From: Haematospirillum sp. H4485
GTDB taxonomy: Bacteria > Pseudomonadota > Alphaproteobacteria > Rhodospirillales > Rhodospirillaceae
Direction: 5' to 3'
Assembly: GCF_012102745.1 (NCBI RefSeq)
Contig: NZ_JAAVSY010000001.1
Span: 1 to 64,000 of the forward strand
DNA length: 64,000 nt
The position numbers and the translations under genes were made by a program. The number at the start of each line of letters is the position of its first letter. Position 1 is the first letter of the stretch. The notes under the pieces were generated by a model. It did no database searches and was not told where the DNA came from. It saw only the letters and a program-made list of their open reading frames with translations. Of the stretch, positions 37,327 to 46,679 are shown one piece after another.

Positions 37327-38598
37327 ATGCGTGTTCTGGTTCTTGGCGCCGGTGTGATCGGTGTTACAACAGCGTGGTACTTGTCTCGTGCCGGCCATGA
37401 GGTAGAGGTTCTTGACCGCCAGAAGGGGAGTGCCCTGGAGGCCAGCTATGCCAATGCAGGGGAAATATCACCGGGCTATGCCTCTCCGTGGGCGGCACCG
37501 GGCATTCCTCTCAAGGCCCTGTCATGGCTGTTCTCACGGCATGCGCCCCTGGTTCTCCACCCTGCTGTTGATCCGGACATGGTTGTCTGGATGGCGCGTG
37601 CCTTGGCCAACTGCAATCCTTCTTCTTATGAGATCAACAAGGCCCGTATGGTGCGTATCGCCGAATACTCGCGGGATCTTCTGAAGGCGCTGCGGGCAGA
37701 AACCGCGATTACGTATGACGAACGTATGCTTGGAACCTTGCAGATTTTCCGTACGCAGGCTCAACTGGATGAGGCTTCCCGCGATTGTCGTGTTCTTGAA
37801 CGCCATGGTGTGCGCCATGACATTCTGGATCAGGCCGGCTGTATCGCGGTTGAACCCGGGTTGGCACCCGTTCAGCACAAGATTGTCGGTGGTTTGCGCT
37901 TGCCCGGAGATGAAACTGGTGACTGTCTGAAATTTACCCGGTCCCTTGCCGCCATGGCAGCCGATGCGGGTGTTGTTTTTCGTCATGGTGTGACGGTCAA
38001 TGCCTTGCAGGTGGATGCGACGCGGGTTACGGGCGTCCTGACATCCGAAGGCTTGACTATGGCTGATGCCTTTGTGCTGGCTTTGGGGAGTTCATCGCCT
38101 CTTGTCGCCCGCGAGATTGGTATTTATCTGCCGATAGCCCCTGTAAAAGGGTATTCCATCACCTTGCCTGTACTCAACGAGGATGTTGCGCCGCGCTCCA
38201 CCATTATGGATGAGACATACAAGGTGGCGGTGACCCGTTTGGGGGATCGTATCCGTGCTGCGGGAACGGCAGAACTGGCTGGCTATGATTTGACGCTTTC
38301 TCCGCGCCGTGTTCGTACGATCCGGCATGTGGTGCGGGATTTGTTCCCTGATGCCGGCATGGTGGACTATGCAGATGCCTGGTGCGGCCTGCGTCCGATG
38401 ACGCCTGACGGAACCCCTGTTCTGGGTGGATGCCGGTATGGCAACATGTGGATCAACACCGGACACGGAACCTTGGGCTGGACCATGGCCTGTGGCTCGG
38501 CGCGGATTACGGCAGACCTTGTCAGCGGACGTTCCCCGGATATTGATATGGATGGTCTCAGTATTGCCCGTTACGGGGAACCGGACCGCTCGGTCTGA
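37327..38598 (+). CDS. dadA: D-amino acid dehydrogenase, FAD-dependent
   Basis: A 423-residue DAO-fold flavoprotein. The N-terminal VLVLGAGVIGVTTAWYLSRAGHEV binds FAD, SYANAGEISPGYASPWAAPGIPLK matches DadA, and the C-terminal GLRPMTPDGTPVLG and NTGHGTLGWTM complete the FAD site. It oxidises D-alanine and other D-amino acids at the inner face of the membrane, feeding electrons to quinone. The ATG at 37327 follows GGGGGA; an ATG at 37309 is possible. No alanine racemase dadX is adjacent. The stop abuts the phrB stop, together spelling TGATCA. Confidence 0.93.
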   Translation: MRVLVLGAGVIGVTTAWYLSRAGHEVEVLDRQKGSALEASYANAGEISPGYASPWAAPGIPLKALSWLFSRHAPLVLHPAVDPDMVVWMARALANCNPSSYEINKARMVRIAEYSRDLLKALRAETAITYDERMLGTLQIFRTQAQLDEASRDCRVLERHGVRHDILDQAGCIAVEPGLAPVQHKIVGGLRLPGDETGDCLKFTRSLAAMAADAGVVFRHGVTVNALQVDATRVTGVLTSEGLTMADAFVLALGSSSPLVAREIGIYLPIAPVKGYSITLPVLNEDVAPRSTIMDETYKVAVTRLGDRIRAAGTAELAGYDLTLSPRRVRTIRHVVRDLFPDAGMVDYADAWCGLRPMTPDGTPVLGGCRYGNMWINTGHGTLGWTMACGSARITADLVSGRSPDIDMDGLSIARYGEPDRSV

Positions 38599-40014
38599 TC
38601 AGGTGGCTGTATCGAGGGCCTTCAAGGCTGCAAGGGCACGATCGCGCGCACGTCCATGATTGACAATAGGGGGTGGGTAGGCACTGCGCACAAACAGGTC
38701 GTCGGGATCAACAGGGTGCTGGACAGACTGTGTGCTCCGGGTTCGTAACTCGGGAATCCAGCGGCGCACATACGTACCGGCAGGATCGAATTTTTCACCC
38801 TGTAGGACCGGATTGAAAATACGGAAGAACGGAGCCGCATCGGCGCCACAGCCAGCTACCCACTGCCAGTTGCCCGGATTATTGGCAGGGCAGGCATCCA
38901 CCAGCGTATCCCAGAACCAGTCTTCCCCCTTTTGCCACGGCACCAGCAGATCTTTCACCAGAAAGGAGCCAACGATCATGCGTACGCGGTTATGCATCCA
39001 GCCTGTGTGCCATAGCTCCCGCATGCCGGCATCCACAATAGGGTAGCCGGTCTGGCCACGACACCAGAGCCGGAATGCTTTTGGGGCATCCTGCCAGGGG
39101 AATCGGCGGAATTCCGGTCGCAGCGGTTCTGTATGCAGGGACGGGTGCTGGAACAGGATGTGATGATTGAATTCCCGCCATCCGACTTCTGAAAGGAACT
39201 TCAGGCCTTTCTCGCCCACAGCTCCCAGCGTTGCATCCCATATCCGGCGGACAGAAATTTCCCCGAACCGCAAATGGGCCGACAGGCGCGATGTTGCCGC
39301 CCGGTCCGGAAAGTCACGGCCCGTGGCATAGTCATCGATGATACCATCCAGAAAATGCCCGAGGCGTTGGAAAGCGCCGTCTTCTCCCGGTTCCCAAGTA
39401 TCCCGCAGCCCTTGTGTCCAGTCCGGTCCTGATGTGGGGAGAAGGCCGAAATCCTGCAGGTTTGAACCGCTTGTACGGGAGACGTGTGCAGGCCGTATCT
39501 GCGATGGTACGTCCAGCGGTTTGTGTGGTGGGTGGAGTGTTGACAGTGTCTTCCAGAATGGTGTGAAGACACGGAACCGCCCTCCGGCCTTGTTACGTAC
39601 AGCCCCTGGATCAGCCACCAAGCCGGAGCGTGTCATGATGCCCTGTATGGAACGGGACTTCAGGGCGTCCTGTACTGCGTTGTCCTGTGCCGTCATCCAC
39701 GGTGTGTGGCCTTGATTCCAGAAAACCGCACTGGCATTCAACGCTTTGGCAAGTGAGGGAATTTCTGTCGCGCTACTGCCGTGGCGAAATATCAATGTCA
39801 CGCCATGGCAGGCAAGCTGGTCTGTCAGGCTTTTCAGGCTGTGATGCAGCCACCAGCGTGATGCGGCCCCAAGCGGGCGGCCGTCACTATCCGGATCCAG
39901 AACAAAGACTCCTGCGACAGGGGCTCCACTTTCGATGGCGGCAACAAGGGCGGGATGATCATCCAGGCGCAGGTCATAGCGAAACCAGACCAGGGCAGGG
40001 GAATGCGTGTTCAT
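38599..40014 (-). CDS. phrB: Deoxyribodipyrimidine photolyase
   Basis: A 471-residue light-dependent DNA repair enzyme. The N-terminal alpha/beta antenna domain (ALVWFRYDLRLDDHPAL) is followed by the FAD domain with ARLSAHLRFGEISVRRIWD-type segments, PIVDAGMRELWHTGWMHNRVRM and WDTLVDACPANNPGNWQWVAG. This fits a class I CPD photolyase (PhrB); a cryptochrome-like role is less likely given the conserved Trp-rich stretch. The ATG at 40014 or 40026 could be used. The gene is convergent with dadA. Confidence 0.94.
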   Translation of the reverse strand: MNTHSPALVWFRYDLRLDDHPALVAAIESGAPVAGVFVLDPDSDGRPLGAASRWWLHHSLKSLTDQLACHGVTLIFRHGSSATEIPSLAKALNASAVFWNQGHTPWMTAQDNAVQDALKSRSIQGIMTRSGLVADPGAVRNKAGGRFRVFTPFWKTLSTLHPPHKPLDVPSQIRPAHVSRTSGSNLQDFGLLPTSGPDWTQGLRDTWEPGEDGAFQRLGHFLDGIIDDYATGRDFPDRAATSRLSAHLRFGEISVRRIWDATLGAVGEKGLKFLSEVGWREFNHHILFQHPSLHTEPLRPEFRRFPWQDAPKAFRLWCRGQTGYPIVDAGMRELWHTGWMHNRVRMIVGSFLVKDLLVPWQKGEDWFWDTLVDACPANNPGNWQWVAGCGADAAPFFRIFNPVLQGEKFDPAGTYVRRWIPELRTRSTQSVQHPVDPDDLFVRSAYPPPIVNHGRARDRALAALKALDTAT

Positions 40015-40064
40015 GGAGAGATCCATCGTGACGGGAACGTGCGGCTGGTAATGATATATAGCTC

Positions 40065-40484
40065 TTATCCGGCTGTTTGTGGCGGGGTCATATTACCGCG
40101 AAGCATACGGATTGTATGAGAGAGGCTGGCTTGATCATAAGGTTCGGGGCGGACAACACCCCATACAGGATCGGGCCATGCCGGGTCATCGTGAAAACGG
40201 GCAATCACATGTACGTGCAGCTGGGGCACCTGGTTCCCCAATGCGGCTACGTTGATCTTGTCCGCCTTGGTTGCATCTTCCAGCAGACGTGCTGCCAGCG
40301 CCATTTCATGGACCAGGCGGGTACGATCCTCCGGTGACAGATGGTGCAGCTCACGGACATCTTCCCGCTGGGGGACCAGGATCAGCCAAGGGTACGTACG
40401 ATCATTCATCAGCAGAACCCGGCTCAGGGGCCAGACCGCAATCTCAACGGTATCGGCTTCAAGGCGGGGGTGCAGCCTGAACAT
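40065..40484 (-). CDS. HIT family protein
   Basis: A 139-residue histidine-triad protein with QLHVHVIARF near residue 92 (H-x-H-x-H). Such proteins hydrolyse nucleotide phosphoramidates or dinucleotides in the cytosol. The ATG at 40484 has AGGAAAGAG upstream; the frame is open to 40616 without a site. A strong hairpin (40606-40662) lies between it and the STAS gene upstream on the same strand. Confidence 0.9.
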   Translation of the reverse strand: MFRLHPRLEADTVEIAVWPLSRVLLMNDRTYPWLILVPQREDVRELHHLSPEDRTRLVHEMALAARLLEDATKADKINVAALGNQVPQLHVHVIARFHDDPAWPDPVWGVVRPEPYDQASLSHTIRMLRGNMTPPQTAG

Positions 40485-40605
40485 TGCGCGCTCTTTCCTG
40501 GTGCTGTGACAGTGCACCCCATGCTGCCCTAATGAGGTTGTTTTGTCACGGGAAAGCCTGCAAAACAATTCTGTATGCCCATGGTCCTGGATGCTGGAAT
40601 GAGGA

Positions 40606-40662
40606 ACCCCCGCCATTCCTGAAGACCCTGGGGGAGAGATGGGTCTCAGGCTTGGCGGGGGT
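40606..40662 (-). terminator. Long compound hairpin between STAS and HIT genes
   Basis: Three nested paired blocks form one long stem: 40606-40615 with 40653-40662 (10 bp, GC-rich), 40618-40622 with 40646-40650 (5 bp), and 40624-40628 with 40641-40645 (5 bp). A 2x2 internal loop, a single bulged A and a 12-base purine-rich apical loop complete it. It lies 32 bases past the STAS stop. It is probably a terminator for that gene, but lacks a T run, so a stable RNA end or regulatory structure is equally possible. Confidence 0.65.
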
Positions 40663-40693
40663 GGGCAGAAGGTTTTACCCCTCTGCCGGTGTT

Positions 40694-41026
40694 TCAGTGC
40701 ACCGCTGGTCCGGGTGCGTATGTCTCTATCATCTTGACCTGACTATCCAGTCCGACCAGGGACAGCAGGCCTCTTGGCTGACCGGGCGGGCACAGGAGTG
40801 TCAGTGCCCGACCACTGGAAACCAGGCGTTGGTTCAGCGCGATGATCAACCCGATTGCGGCGGCGTCGATGACCGCTACGCTGCTCAGATCAAGGGTTAC
40901 GTCCTGCTTTGCGTCTTGGCTGATGTCTATAAACACCGGCAGAACGCTGTCCAGGGTCGAGAGGGTTAGGTCACCCATGACAACAGCAATAATGTCTTGG
41001 TGGCTGTTGAGTAGGGTAACGGACAT
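40694..41026 (-). CDS. STAS domain protein (anti-sigma antagonist-like)
   Basis: A 110-residue single STAS domain: LDLSSVAVIDAAAIGLIIALN near residue 55. In phosphorylatable SpoIIAA-type proteins this loop reads D-S-S/x-G-L-G; here the Ser position is Ala (IDAAAIG), so control by a Ser kinase at the usual site is doubtful. The ATG at 41026 has AAGGAG 9 bases upstream; upstream ATGs (41044, 41056) lack one. No anti-sigma kinase is adjacent, so the partner is unknown. Confidence 0.82.
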   Translation of the reverse strand: MSVTLLNSHQDIIAVVMGDLTLSTLDSVLPVFIDISQDAKQDVTLDLSSVAVIDAAAIGLIIALNQRLVSSGRALTLLCPPGQPRGLLSLVGLDSQVKMIETYAPGPAVH

Positions 41027-41190
41027 CTCTCTGTACTCCTTCATCGGCTTACCCATGTCAGAGCAAGCCCGATGCCAGGATTAGGGAGGCTTTTATATCA
41101 AGGTATTATTGTTTTATGTGTGCTGATGTCCCTGCTGCATTCGCAGGTTGCGACGCGCTTCGGGGCCTGTTTTGCGGGATATGGGGTCAT

Positions 41191-41814
41191 TCAGGCAAAA
41201 AGCCCCATGACGGCGGTGCCGCCGAAAAGGATAAGTCCGGAAAAAATTATAAGGGCGATTAATGACAGGCACCATGCAATCAGAAGAACAATCCCGTCAC
41301 GCTCAAAAAGCCCAAGCCCCAGCAGGCAGAGGATGATTCCTAAAGGGATATTGGTAAAGGGAACCGGGAGGAGAAGAAGGACAGACACAATAACCATCAT
41401 AAGGCCTGTCAATCTTTCTCCTGCGGTTGATGAGAGCCATGGCAAACGATAGCGCAGGATTTTTTCAACTTTCTTCATTCTGGGTAGAATGACAGCAAGT
41501 GACTTTTTCCATGTCTCAAGGTCAATCGATTGGCGGCTTAGAATAGCCGGAAGCCATGGTCTTTTCTGTCCGGCTGCCAGTTGCAGACTTATAACCAGCA
41601 GGGGAGCCCCGAACACAAGGCCAAAACCCGGTATCGGCATAGGAATGAGGCAGGGAAATGCCAGGGCCAGAACGATGACACCCCATGCCCGGTCATCAAG
41701 AACCCGTGTGATATCACCGATACAGATTCGTGAAGAACCAGCTGGTGGTGAAAGAGCTTCCAGAGCTTGGGAGGCTGGAATGTGGCGGTAGGAACGCGGC
41801 TGATCAAAGGACAT
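41191..41814 (-). CDS. exoD: Exopolysaccharide synthesis protein ExoD family
   Basis: A 207-residue inner-membrane protein of the ExoD family: RICIGDITRVLDDRAWGVIVLALAFPCLIPMPIPGFG-type N-terminal half, then RPWLP, and a C-terminal set of hydrophobic segments (LMMVIVSVLLLLPVPFTN, GIILCLLGLGLFERDG, LSLIALIIFSGLIL). ExoD affects exopolysaccharide production and alkaline tolerance in rhizobia; the mechanism is unproven. The ATG at 41814 gives the usual start; the frame opens at 41919. It stands alone. Confidence 0.85.
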   Translation of the reverse strand: MSFDQPRSYRHIPASQALEALSPPAGSSRICIGDITRVLDDRAWGVIVLALAFPCLIPMPIPGFGLVFGAPLLVISLQLAAGQKRPWLPAILSRQSIDLETWKKSLAVILPRMKKVEKILRYRLPWLSSTAGERLTGLMMVIVSVLLLLPVPFTNIPLGIILCLLGLGLFERDGIVLLIAWCLSLIALIIFSGLILFGGTAVMGLFA

Positions 41815-42177
41815 GCAGAAACCTAGGTTATCGCAGTTCAGGTACGTTGTAGTGTGCTGCGCGATGGGAGACGGGAGAAAACAGAGCACGTTTTTACGGT
41901 ATTCTTCAAGCCTGTGCATCTTATGAATACAATCTGTACAGCTTCTGTGAAACGAATTATCTCAACATAAAGAAAAATTTGCCTTCATGCATTTCATAAG
42001 CAGATCCTTCCTGATCTGATCATTGCAATTGTTTCTCAGTCAAAATACTGCGGTGGAGTATTGGATGTATTTGTGATTGTATTCATGGCTCTGCACTGTT
42101 CCTTTCTCAGATGAATGCGGATTGTGCTTCAAAGGTTTTTCCGGCGTGTTTGATGTCTTTGCATCATGGGAGGGGAT
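41815..42177. other. AT-rich divergent intergenic region
   Basis: A 363-base gap between exoD (minus) and the five-repeat protein gene (plus), clearly more AT-rich than its surroundings from about 41930 to 42110. It probably holds promoters for both. I see short inverted pieces (agatc...gatct near 42001-42018) but no convincing operator or promoter pair. Confidence 0.4.
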
Positions 42178-44463
42178 ATGGGCACAGATCATGACACAAC
42201 TCTGCATGCTGCTGTCAGTGCTGAGCGCTCTTTGTCAGGTGTTGATGCGGATGGTAACGCCACCGGGATGTCCTATATTCCTTACCCTGCCGATTCTGTC
42301 TGGGAATGGCGCATCCCATACGTTCAAGGTACAGGGGACACCGCAGTCTATGGCGTTCAGGCTGATCGCCTTTCTTTTACCATTGACGGGCATAGCTATC
42401 ATGTTACGCGTGGTTCAGGTCCCAAGTTCTGGGACATCAATCGTCTTGCCGAAGACATGGAGACTGCGCTAAGCGGAAGCATGCATGAGGCGGCAAGGAT
42501 CAAGGTTACCCCGGATGGTCATTCTCTTCGGTTTATGAACATGGGTAGTGTCCGTATTGGCAAGGTCATAGCCCACCGCGATGATATTGGCAGTACAACA
42601 GAATTTCGTTTCAGTCCCGGTGAATTCAGGATCATGTTGGGCGACAATCCGCCAACCGAAGGGCCCGGTCGTGCCCTGCCACCTGTGCAGTATGCGCATG
42701 CATCTTTTCCGGGCCCTGATAGCGGGGCTGTATCCACGATGACATTCAGGTTGCCTCCATTATCCGATGGGCTGTCCCCAAAAGGCATGCAATTCAAGAT
42801 TGGTGGCCATGATGTCAATATTACCTTTGCCGGCGAGCAGGATGTTTTGGGGCTGTTCGCCAAGGCCCGTTTTGAAGTTGCTGCGGACAGTAATGGGGTT
42901 ATTACCATAAAAACAACGACCAAGGCTCCCATGGGGGCTGGGGAGGTAACTCTATCCAGGCCACCTGTTGCATTACAGATCCGGGATGGTGAACCTGGTG
43001 GTCTTGCGCTGGATCCTGTTCCATCTTCGATAACGCTTTCTGGCCTTTGGCCATCAGGTATACCGAACGGTGATGGGGGAGAGCCTCTCGACCTCAACAT
43101 TATTTTACGCAAGGGAGAAATACTGAGGGAATCTGTTCACATTGCAGTCGATTATCGTGAGAGTACCAGCCCTGACCAGCTGGTTGAGATCCTCAATCAG
43201 GCATTCGTGAATGATCCCCACGAACTTGTTGCGTCACTGGACAGCCAGAACAGGCTTGTTATCAGTAGCCCGGAAGGATTTATCTTCGAGCGTGTGACGC
43301 TTGTCATACCTGATGGGCGTGGTCAAGCCGACACAATTGGTGCCCAGACTGAGCCCGGCAAGCCGGGTGTTATCCCGCCGCAGGATACATCGTACCGTCA
43401 TTTGAATGAGCCTGCCTTGCAGAGAACTCTGCGTCTTGACCGGCAGTATCACGAGGGTGACGAGGCGTATGATCCTGCTGCCATTCCTGATCTGAGTCAG
43501 GATGCACCGTCCTTGCCCGGTGCATCCCGTATCCTGCAGCAGGATGGTGCAATGGCCTATGCACAGCCATCTTTTGCCCGGTTTGACCTGTCAGGTAACA
43601 CCATGGCGATGTCGGGATCTGGCAATTCCCCGCCAGATACAAGACCGGATTTGCTGATTGTGAATCTGCAGTTCCAGATCGGGGATGAGGCCGTTACGGT
43701 TCGGGATACATTTGCGACGCTTAAAGAAATCCAGCAGGCGGTCAACGATGCCATTCGGAGCAAGCCCGGGTTGGAGAATACCTTGGCAAAAATCAGTGAT
43801 GGTGCTCTTGTTATCGAGAATGCAGCCGCACAACCCTTTACGGCGGCTCATTGGTCCGTAACGCCGGCAATCGTATGGTCACCCGATATTCTGGACCGTG
43901 TGGACGGGCGTATGGCCTCAGACGCTGTGCCGTCTACTGCCTTTCTTGATATTGGTGCATATTCGGGGCATGCCTTGTCCCTGCCGTTTGAGTTTATCCA
44001 CCCTGTTCTCAGTTCACCGGGCGTTCTGCATATTCAGGCGCAGTCGTGGCGTACGCCAACTGAACTGGCCAATGTGATAACGCAGGCCGGCTCTGCACAC
44101 GGCATTACGGCATCCTTCCTTGTTGAGAGCAATATCGGAAAGATTATTTTGCAAGATCAGCACGGGCGTGATTTCCGGGCTGAGCGGATGACGGTTTCTG
44201 TCGAAATGCCAGACGAAAAGCACGAAGGTTTCGCTGGTGTCTGCCTGCCCTCATCTCATGGATATACCCCGGGGCCCATTACTTCGGACATTTCGGGGGA
44301 CTGGATTGACCTTGATGCTATGGCATGCAGAACAGAAGAACTGCCAACGGTTGCATCCAGCCTTGTAAAATCAGAGTTTGTCCAGGATGTCTTCGAGCTT
44401 CTGCCTGACGATATGAAAGCGGCTGTAGCATTTTTTGTACCAGAGTTCGCAGAGCTGCTTTGA
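42178..44463 (+). CDS. Orphan 761-residue protein with five weak internal repeats
   Basis: I do not recognise this protein. It has no signal peptide, no membrane segment and one Cys-poor, acidic sequence. Five regions share a pattern of beta-rich stretch, a short helix of the LAEDMETAL/LVEILNQAF/IQQAVNDAI/LANVITQAG type, then another beta pair with an N/D-G turn: about 64-130, 188-262, 304-378, 492-562 and 598-678. This layout recalls flagellin hook IN-type repeats or other surface beta-repeat domains, but identity is low. The middle (380-490) is Pro/Asp-rich, likely a linker, and the last 40 residues are acidic-helical. The ATG at 42178 has GGAGG upstream; ATG at 42166 does not. It is followed by a strong terminator and a convergent LdtR-like regulator. 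Confidence 0.8.
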   Translation: MGTDHDTTLHAAVSAERSLSGVDADGNATGMSYIPYPADSVWEWRIPYVQGTGDTAVYGVQADRLSFTIDGHSYHVTRGSGPKFWDINRLAEDMETALSGSMHEAARIKVTPDGHSLRFMNMGSVRIGKVIAHRDDIGSTTEFRFSPGEFRIMLGDNPPTEGPGRALPPVQYAHASFPGPDSGAVSTMTFRLPPLSDGLSPKGMQFKIGGHDVNITFAGEQDVLGLFAKARFEVAADSNGVITIKTTTKAPMGAGEVTLSRPPVALQIRDGEPGGLALDPVPSSITLSGLWPSGIPNGDGGEPLDLNIILRKGEILRESVHIAVDYRESTSPDQLVEILNQAFVNDPHELVASLDSQNRLVISSPEGFIFERVTLVIPDGRGQADTIGAQTEPGKPGVIPPQDTSYRHLNEPALQRTLRLDRQYHEGDEAYDPAAIPDLSQDAPSLPGASRILQQDGAMAYAQPSFARFDLSGNTMAMSGSGNSPPDTRPDLLIVNLQFQIGDEAVTVRDTFATLKEIQQAVNDAIRSKPGLENTLAKISDGALVIENAAAQPFTAAHWSVTPAIVWSPDILDRVDGRMASDAVPSTAFLDIGAYSGHALSLPFEFIHPVLSSPGVLHIQAQSWRTPTELANVITQAGSAHGITASFLVESNIGKIILQDQHGRDFRAERMTVSVEMPDEKHEGFAGVCLPSSHGYTPGPITSDISGDWIDLDAMACRTEELPTVASSLVKSEFVQDVFELLPDDMKAAVAFFVPEFAELL

Positions 44464-44484
44464 CATTCCTTATGCAGCGGCAGT

Positions 44485-44520
44485 GTTGATCCTGAGCGGG
44501 TTTCTCCGCTCAGGATCAAC
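44485..44520. terminator. Bidirectional terminator hairpin
   Basis: A perfect 15-bp inverted repeat (44485-44499 with 44506-44520) with a 6-base loop, between the convergent five-repeat gene and the regulator gene. No T run follows on either side. Confidence 0.75.
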
Positions 44521-44528
44521 ATACGCTG

Positions 44529-45095
44529 TCAGACCGACGATGCTGCCCGGGCAACTTGGTCATAGAATCCCGAAAGATCTCTTAATGCCGTTGCAAGATG
44601 GTGAAAGCCATCCCCGCTATCATCCTGTCGTTCAGCAGCGTCGCGCAGACATTTGGTTCGAATGGCAAGATAGGATCTACAGACGGTTTCACCTTGTGTT
44701 GTTGTCCTGTAAAAGCGCTCCTTACCGCGGCGCTCTCCCTCGACCAATCCTGACTTGAGCATTTTTTTCAAGGAATAATTAACTGTGTGCTGGTCTTCCA
44801 CATTCAGGACAAAGCAAATGTCTGCCAGTCGTTTTGCCCGTCTGCGGTGATTGACACTGTGAAGAACCAGAATATCAAGCGGGCTGAAATCCGGGTATCC
44901 AACGGCAGCCATGCACCGTGTAATCCAGCGATTGAAGGCGTTATGGGCAACGATCAGGCTGTATTCATGATCGCTTAACTGCCATTCGTGGCACAGGCTC
45001 TGTTCGTTGTGTTCGCAAACAGAGACCGGCATATTGATATCAAACCGTTGTGTGATGGCTTCATCCAGCCGTGTTTGTTCCCTTGCTTCTCGCAC
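44529..45095 (-). CDS. LdtR-like MarR-type winged-helix regulator
   Basis: A 188-residue transcription factor. The segment DFSPLDILVLHSVNHRRRAK followed by LADICFVLNVEDQHTVNYSLKKMLKSGLV (about residues 65-120) is highly characteristic of the winged-helix MarR group that includes LdtR of Liberibacter. LdtR controls an L,D-transpeptidase gene and cell-wall stress response there; the target here is unknown. GTG start at 45095 with GGAGG 7 bases upstream. No L,D-transpeptidase lies in the window. Confidence 0.85.
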   Translation of the reverse strand: MREAREQTRLDEAITQRFDINMPVSVCEHNEQSLCHEWQLSDHEYSLIVAHNAFNRWITRCMAAVGYPDFSPLDILVLHSVNHRRRAKRLADICFVLNVEDQHTVNYSLKKMLKSGLVEGERRGKERFYRTTTQGETVCRSYLAIRTKCLRDAAERQDDSGDGFHHLATALRDLSGFYDQVARAASSV

Positions 45096-45419
45096 GAGAC
45101 GTCCTCCTCTCTATCTGATTGTTTTTTATTTTCGTGCATTAGTTACACTTAATAGAGCCATCAATGACGATGTCTGCAAGGTAAAATCATAGGACATCAC
45201 AAGTTTGCGGCGCGAATGTCGTGTTTACTGGGCAACCGTGAGATTTTTTCGGGATCAAGACGGTGGCATCCTGCTTCAGGGAGATCGGTTCAGCACTATG
45301 ACCAACAGCATCCCATCCCATCCCATTCCGATTCGGATTTGGTATATTGCAGGTCGGCTTACGTGTTTCCTGTCGGCGTTTTGTTTGTGATGCAACAGAT
45401 GCACAGCCTTGTGAGGGGA
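45096..45419. other. Intergenic stretch with a short CATCC repeat
   Basis: A 324-base gap between the regulator start and the udp stop. AT-rich sequence at 45120-45160 probably holds the regulator promoter. A tandem CATCC/CATCCC-type run lies at 45309-45326 (three GGG tracts on the minus strand). No gene or clear terminator for the udp operon was found. Confidence 0.4.
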
Positions 45420-46205
45420 TCATGTGGTTTGGTGCGCAAGAATGCCTGCTGCCCGGACTACCACGGAAATGGCGGCTTGTTCCGTTCTCTTCATAAGATC
45501 AGGTGACGGCATTTCTTGTTCGGTTCGGTTCACGATTGCACCCGCCACCATACCGGCTTTTAGGCCCATAGCGGAGCACATGGTAAACAGGGTTGCTGAC
45601 TCCATCTCGTAATTCATAACGTGCAGGGCCTGCCATTCCGAGAGTGACCCAGCCCATTGGCGGCGGACATGCCCAGAGTAGGTATCATAGCGCTCTTGCC
45701 CTTGGTAAAAGGTATCCGAAGACGCCGTAATGCCAACGTGCAGGTTTACGCTTTCCTCTTTTGCGGCCCGAACCAAGGCTGTTGTACAGTCAAAGTCAGC
45801 TACAGCAGGGTAGCTGGCCGGTGCGAAGTGGTGGCTTGCCCCATCCAGACGTACAGCGCCAGTTGTCACCAGAATATCACCGACAGCAATGTGCTTTTGT
45901 ATAGCTCCCGTTGTGCCCACGCGCAGGAAGGTGCGAATGCCAAGCTGGGCCAGTTCCTCGACCGCGATCGATGTAGACGGGCCACCAATTCCTGTTGAGC
46001 ACACGACAACCGGTACGCCCTCCAGCTCACCCAGCCACGATGTGAATTCACGGTGACTGGCCAGTGGACGCGCATTATCCATACGTTCGGCAATAAGGGG
46101 GCTTCGTCCCGGGTCTCCCGGCAGAATGGCGACGGTTGCGCCCGCGAGTATGGCGCGGTTCAGGCCAAGATGAAAAACTTCGGGCTGGGTGCTGACATTG
46201 GGCAT
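45420..46205 (-). CDS. udp: Uridine phosphorylase
   Basis: A 261-residue phosphorylase converting uridine to uracil and ribose-1-phosphate. The N-terminal [20 protein letters not shown] phosphate-binding loop, [26 protein letters not shown] and the nucleoside-binding [12 protein letters not shown] match E. coli Udp. It is the last gene of the nucleoside operon, 18 bases after cdd. Confidence 0.95.
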   Translation of the reverse strand: MPNVSTQPEVFHLGLNRAILAGATVAILPGDPGRSPLIAERMDNARPLASHREFTSWLGELEGVPVVVCSTGIGGPSTSIAVEELAQLGIRTFLRVGTTGAIQKHIAVGDILVTTGAVRLDGASHHFAPASYPAVADFDCTTALVRAAKEESVNLHVGITASSDTFYQGQERYDTYSGHVRRQWAGSLSEWQALHVMNYEMESATLFTMCSAMGLKAGMVAGAIVNRTEQEMPSPDLMKRTEQAAISVVVRAAGILAHQTT

Positions 46206-46223
46206 GAGAACGGCACTTCCACT

Positions 46224-46679
<456 letters not shown>

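Noticed and set aside
42077-42472. 131-codon frame overlapping the start of the five-repeat gene
   Set aside because: No ribosome binding site, no domain, and it overlaps a better-supported gene.
45309-45326. Short tandem CATCC-type repeat, possible G-quadruplex on the minus strand
   Set aside because: Only three full GGG tracts; too short to support a claim.
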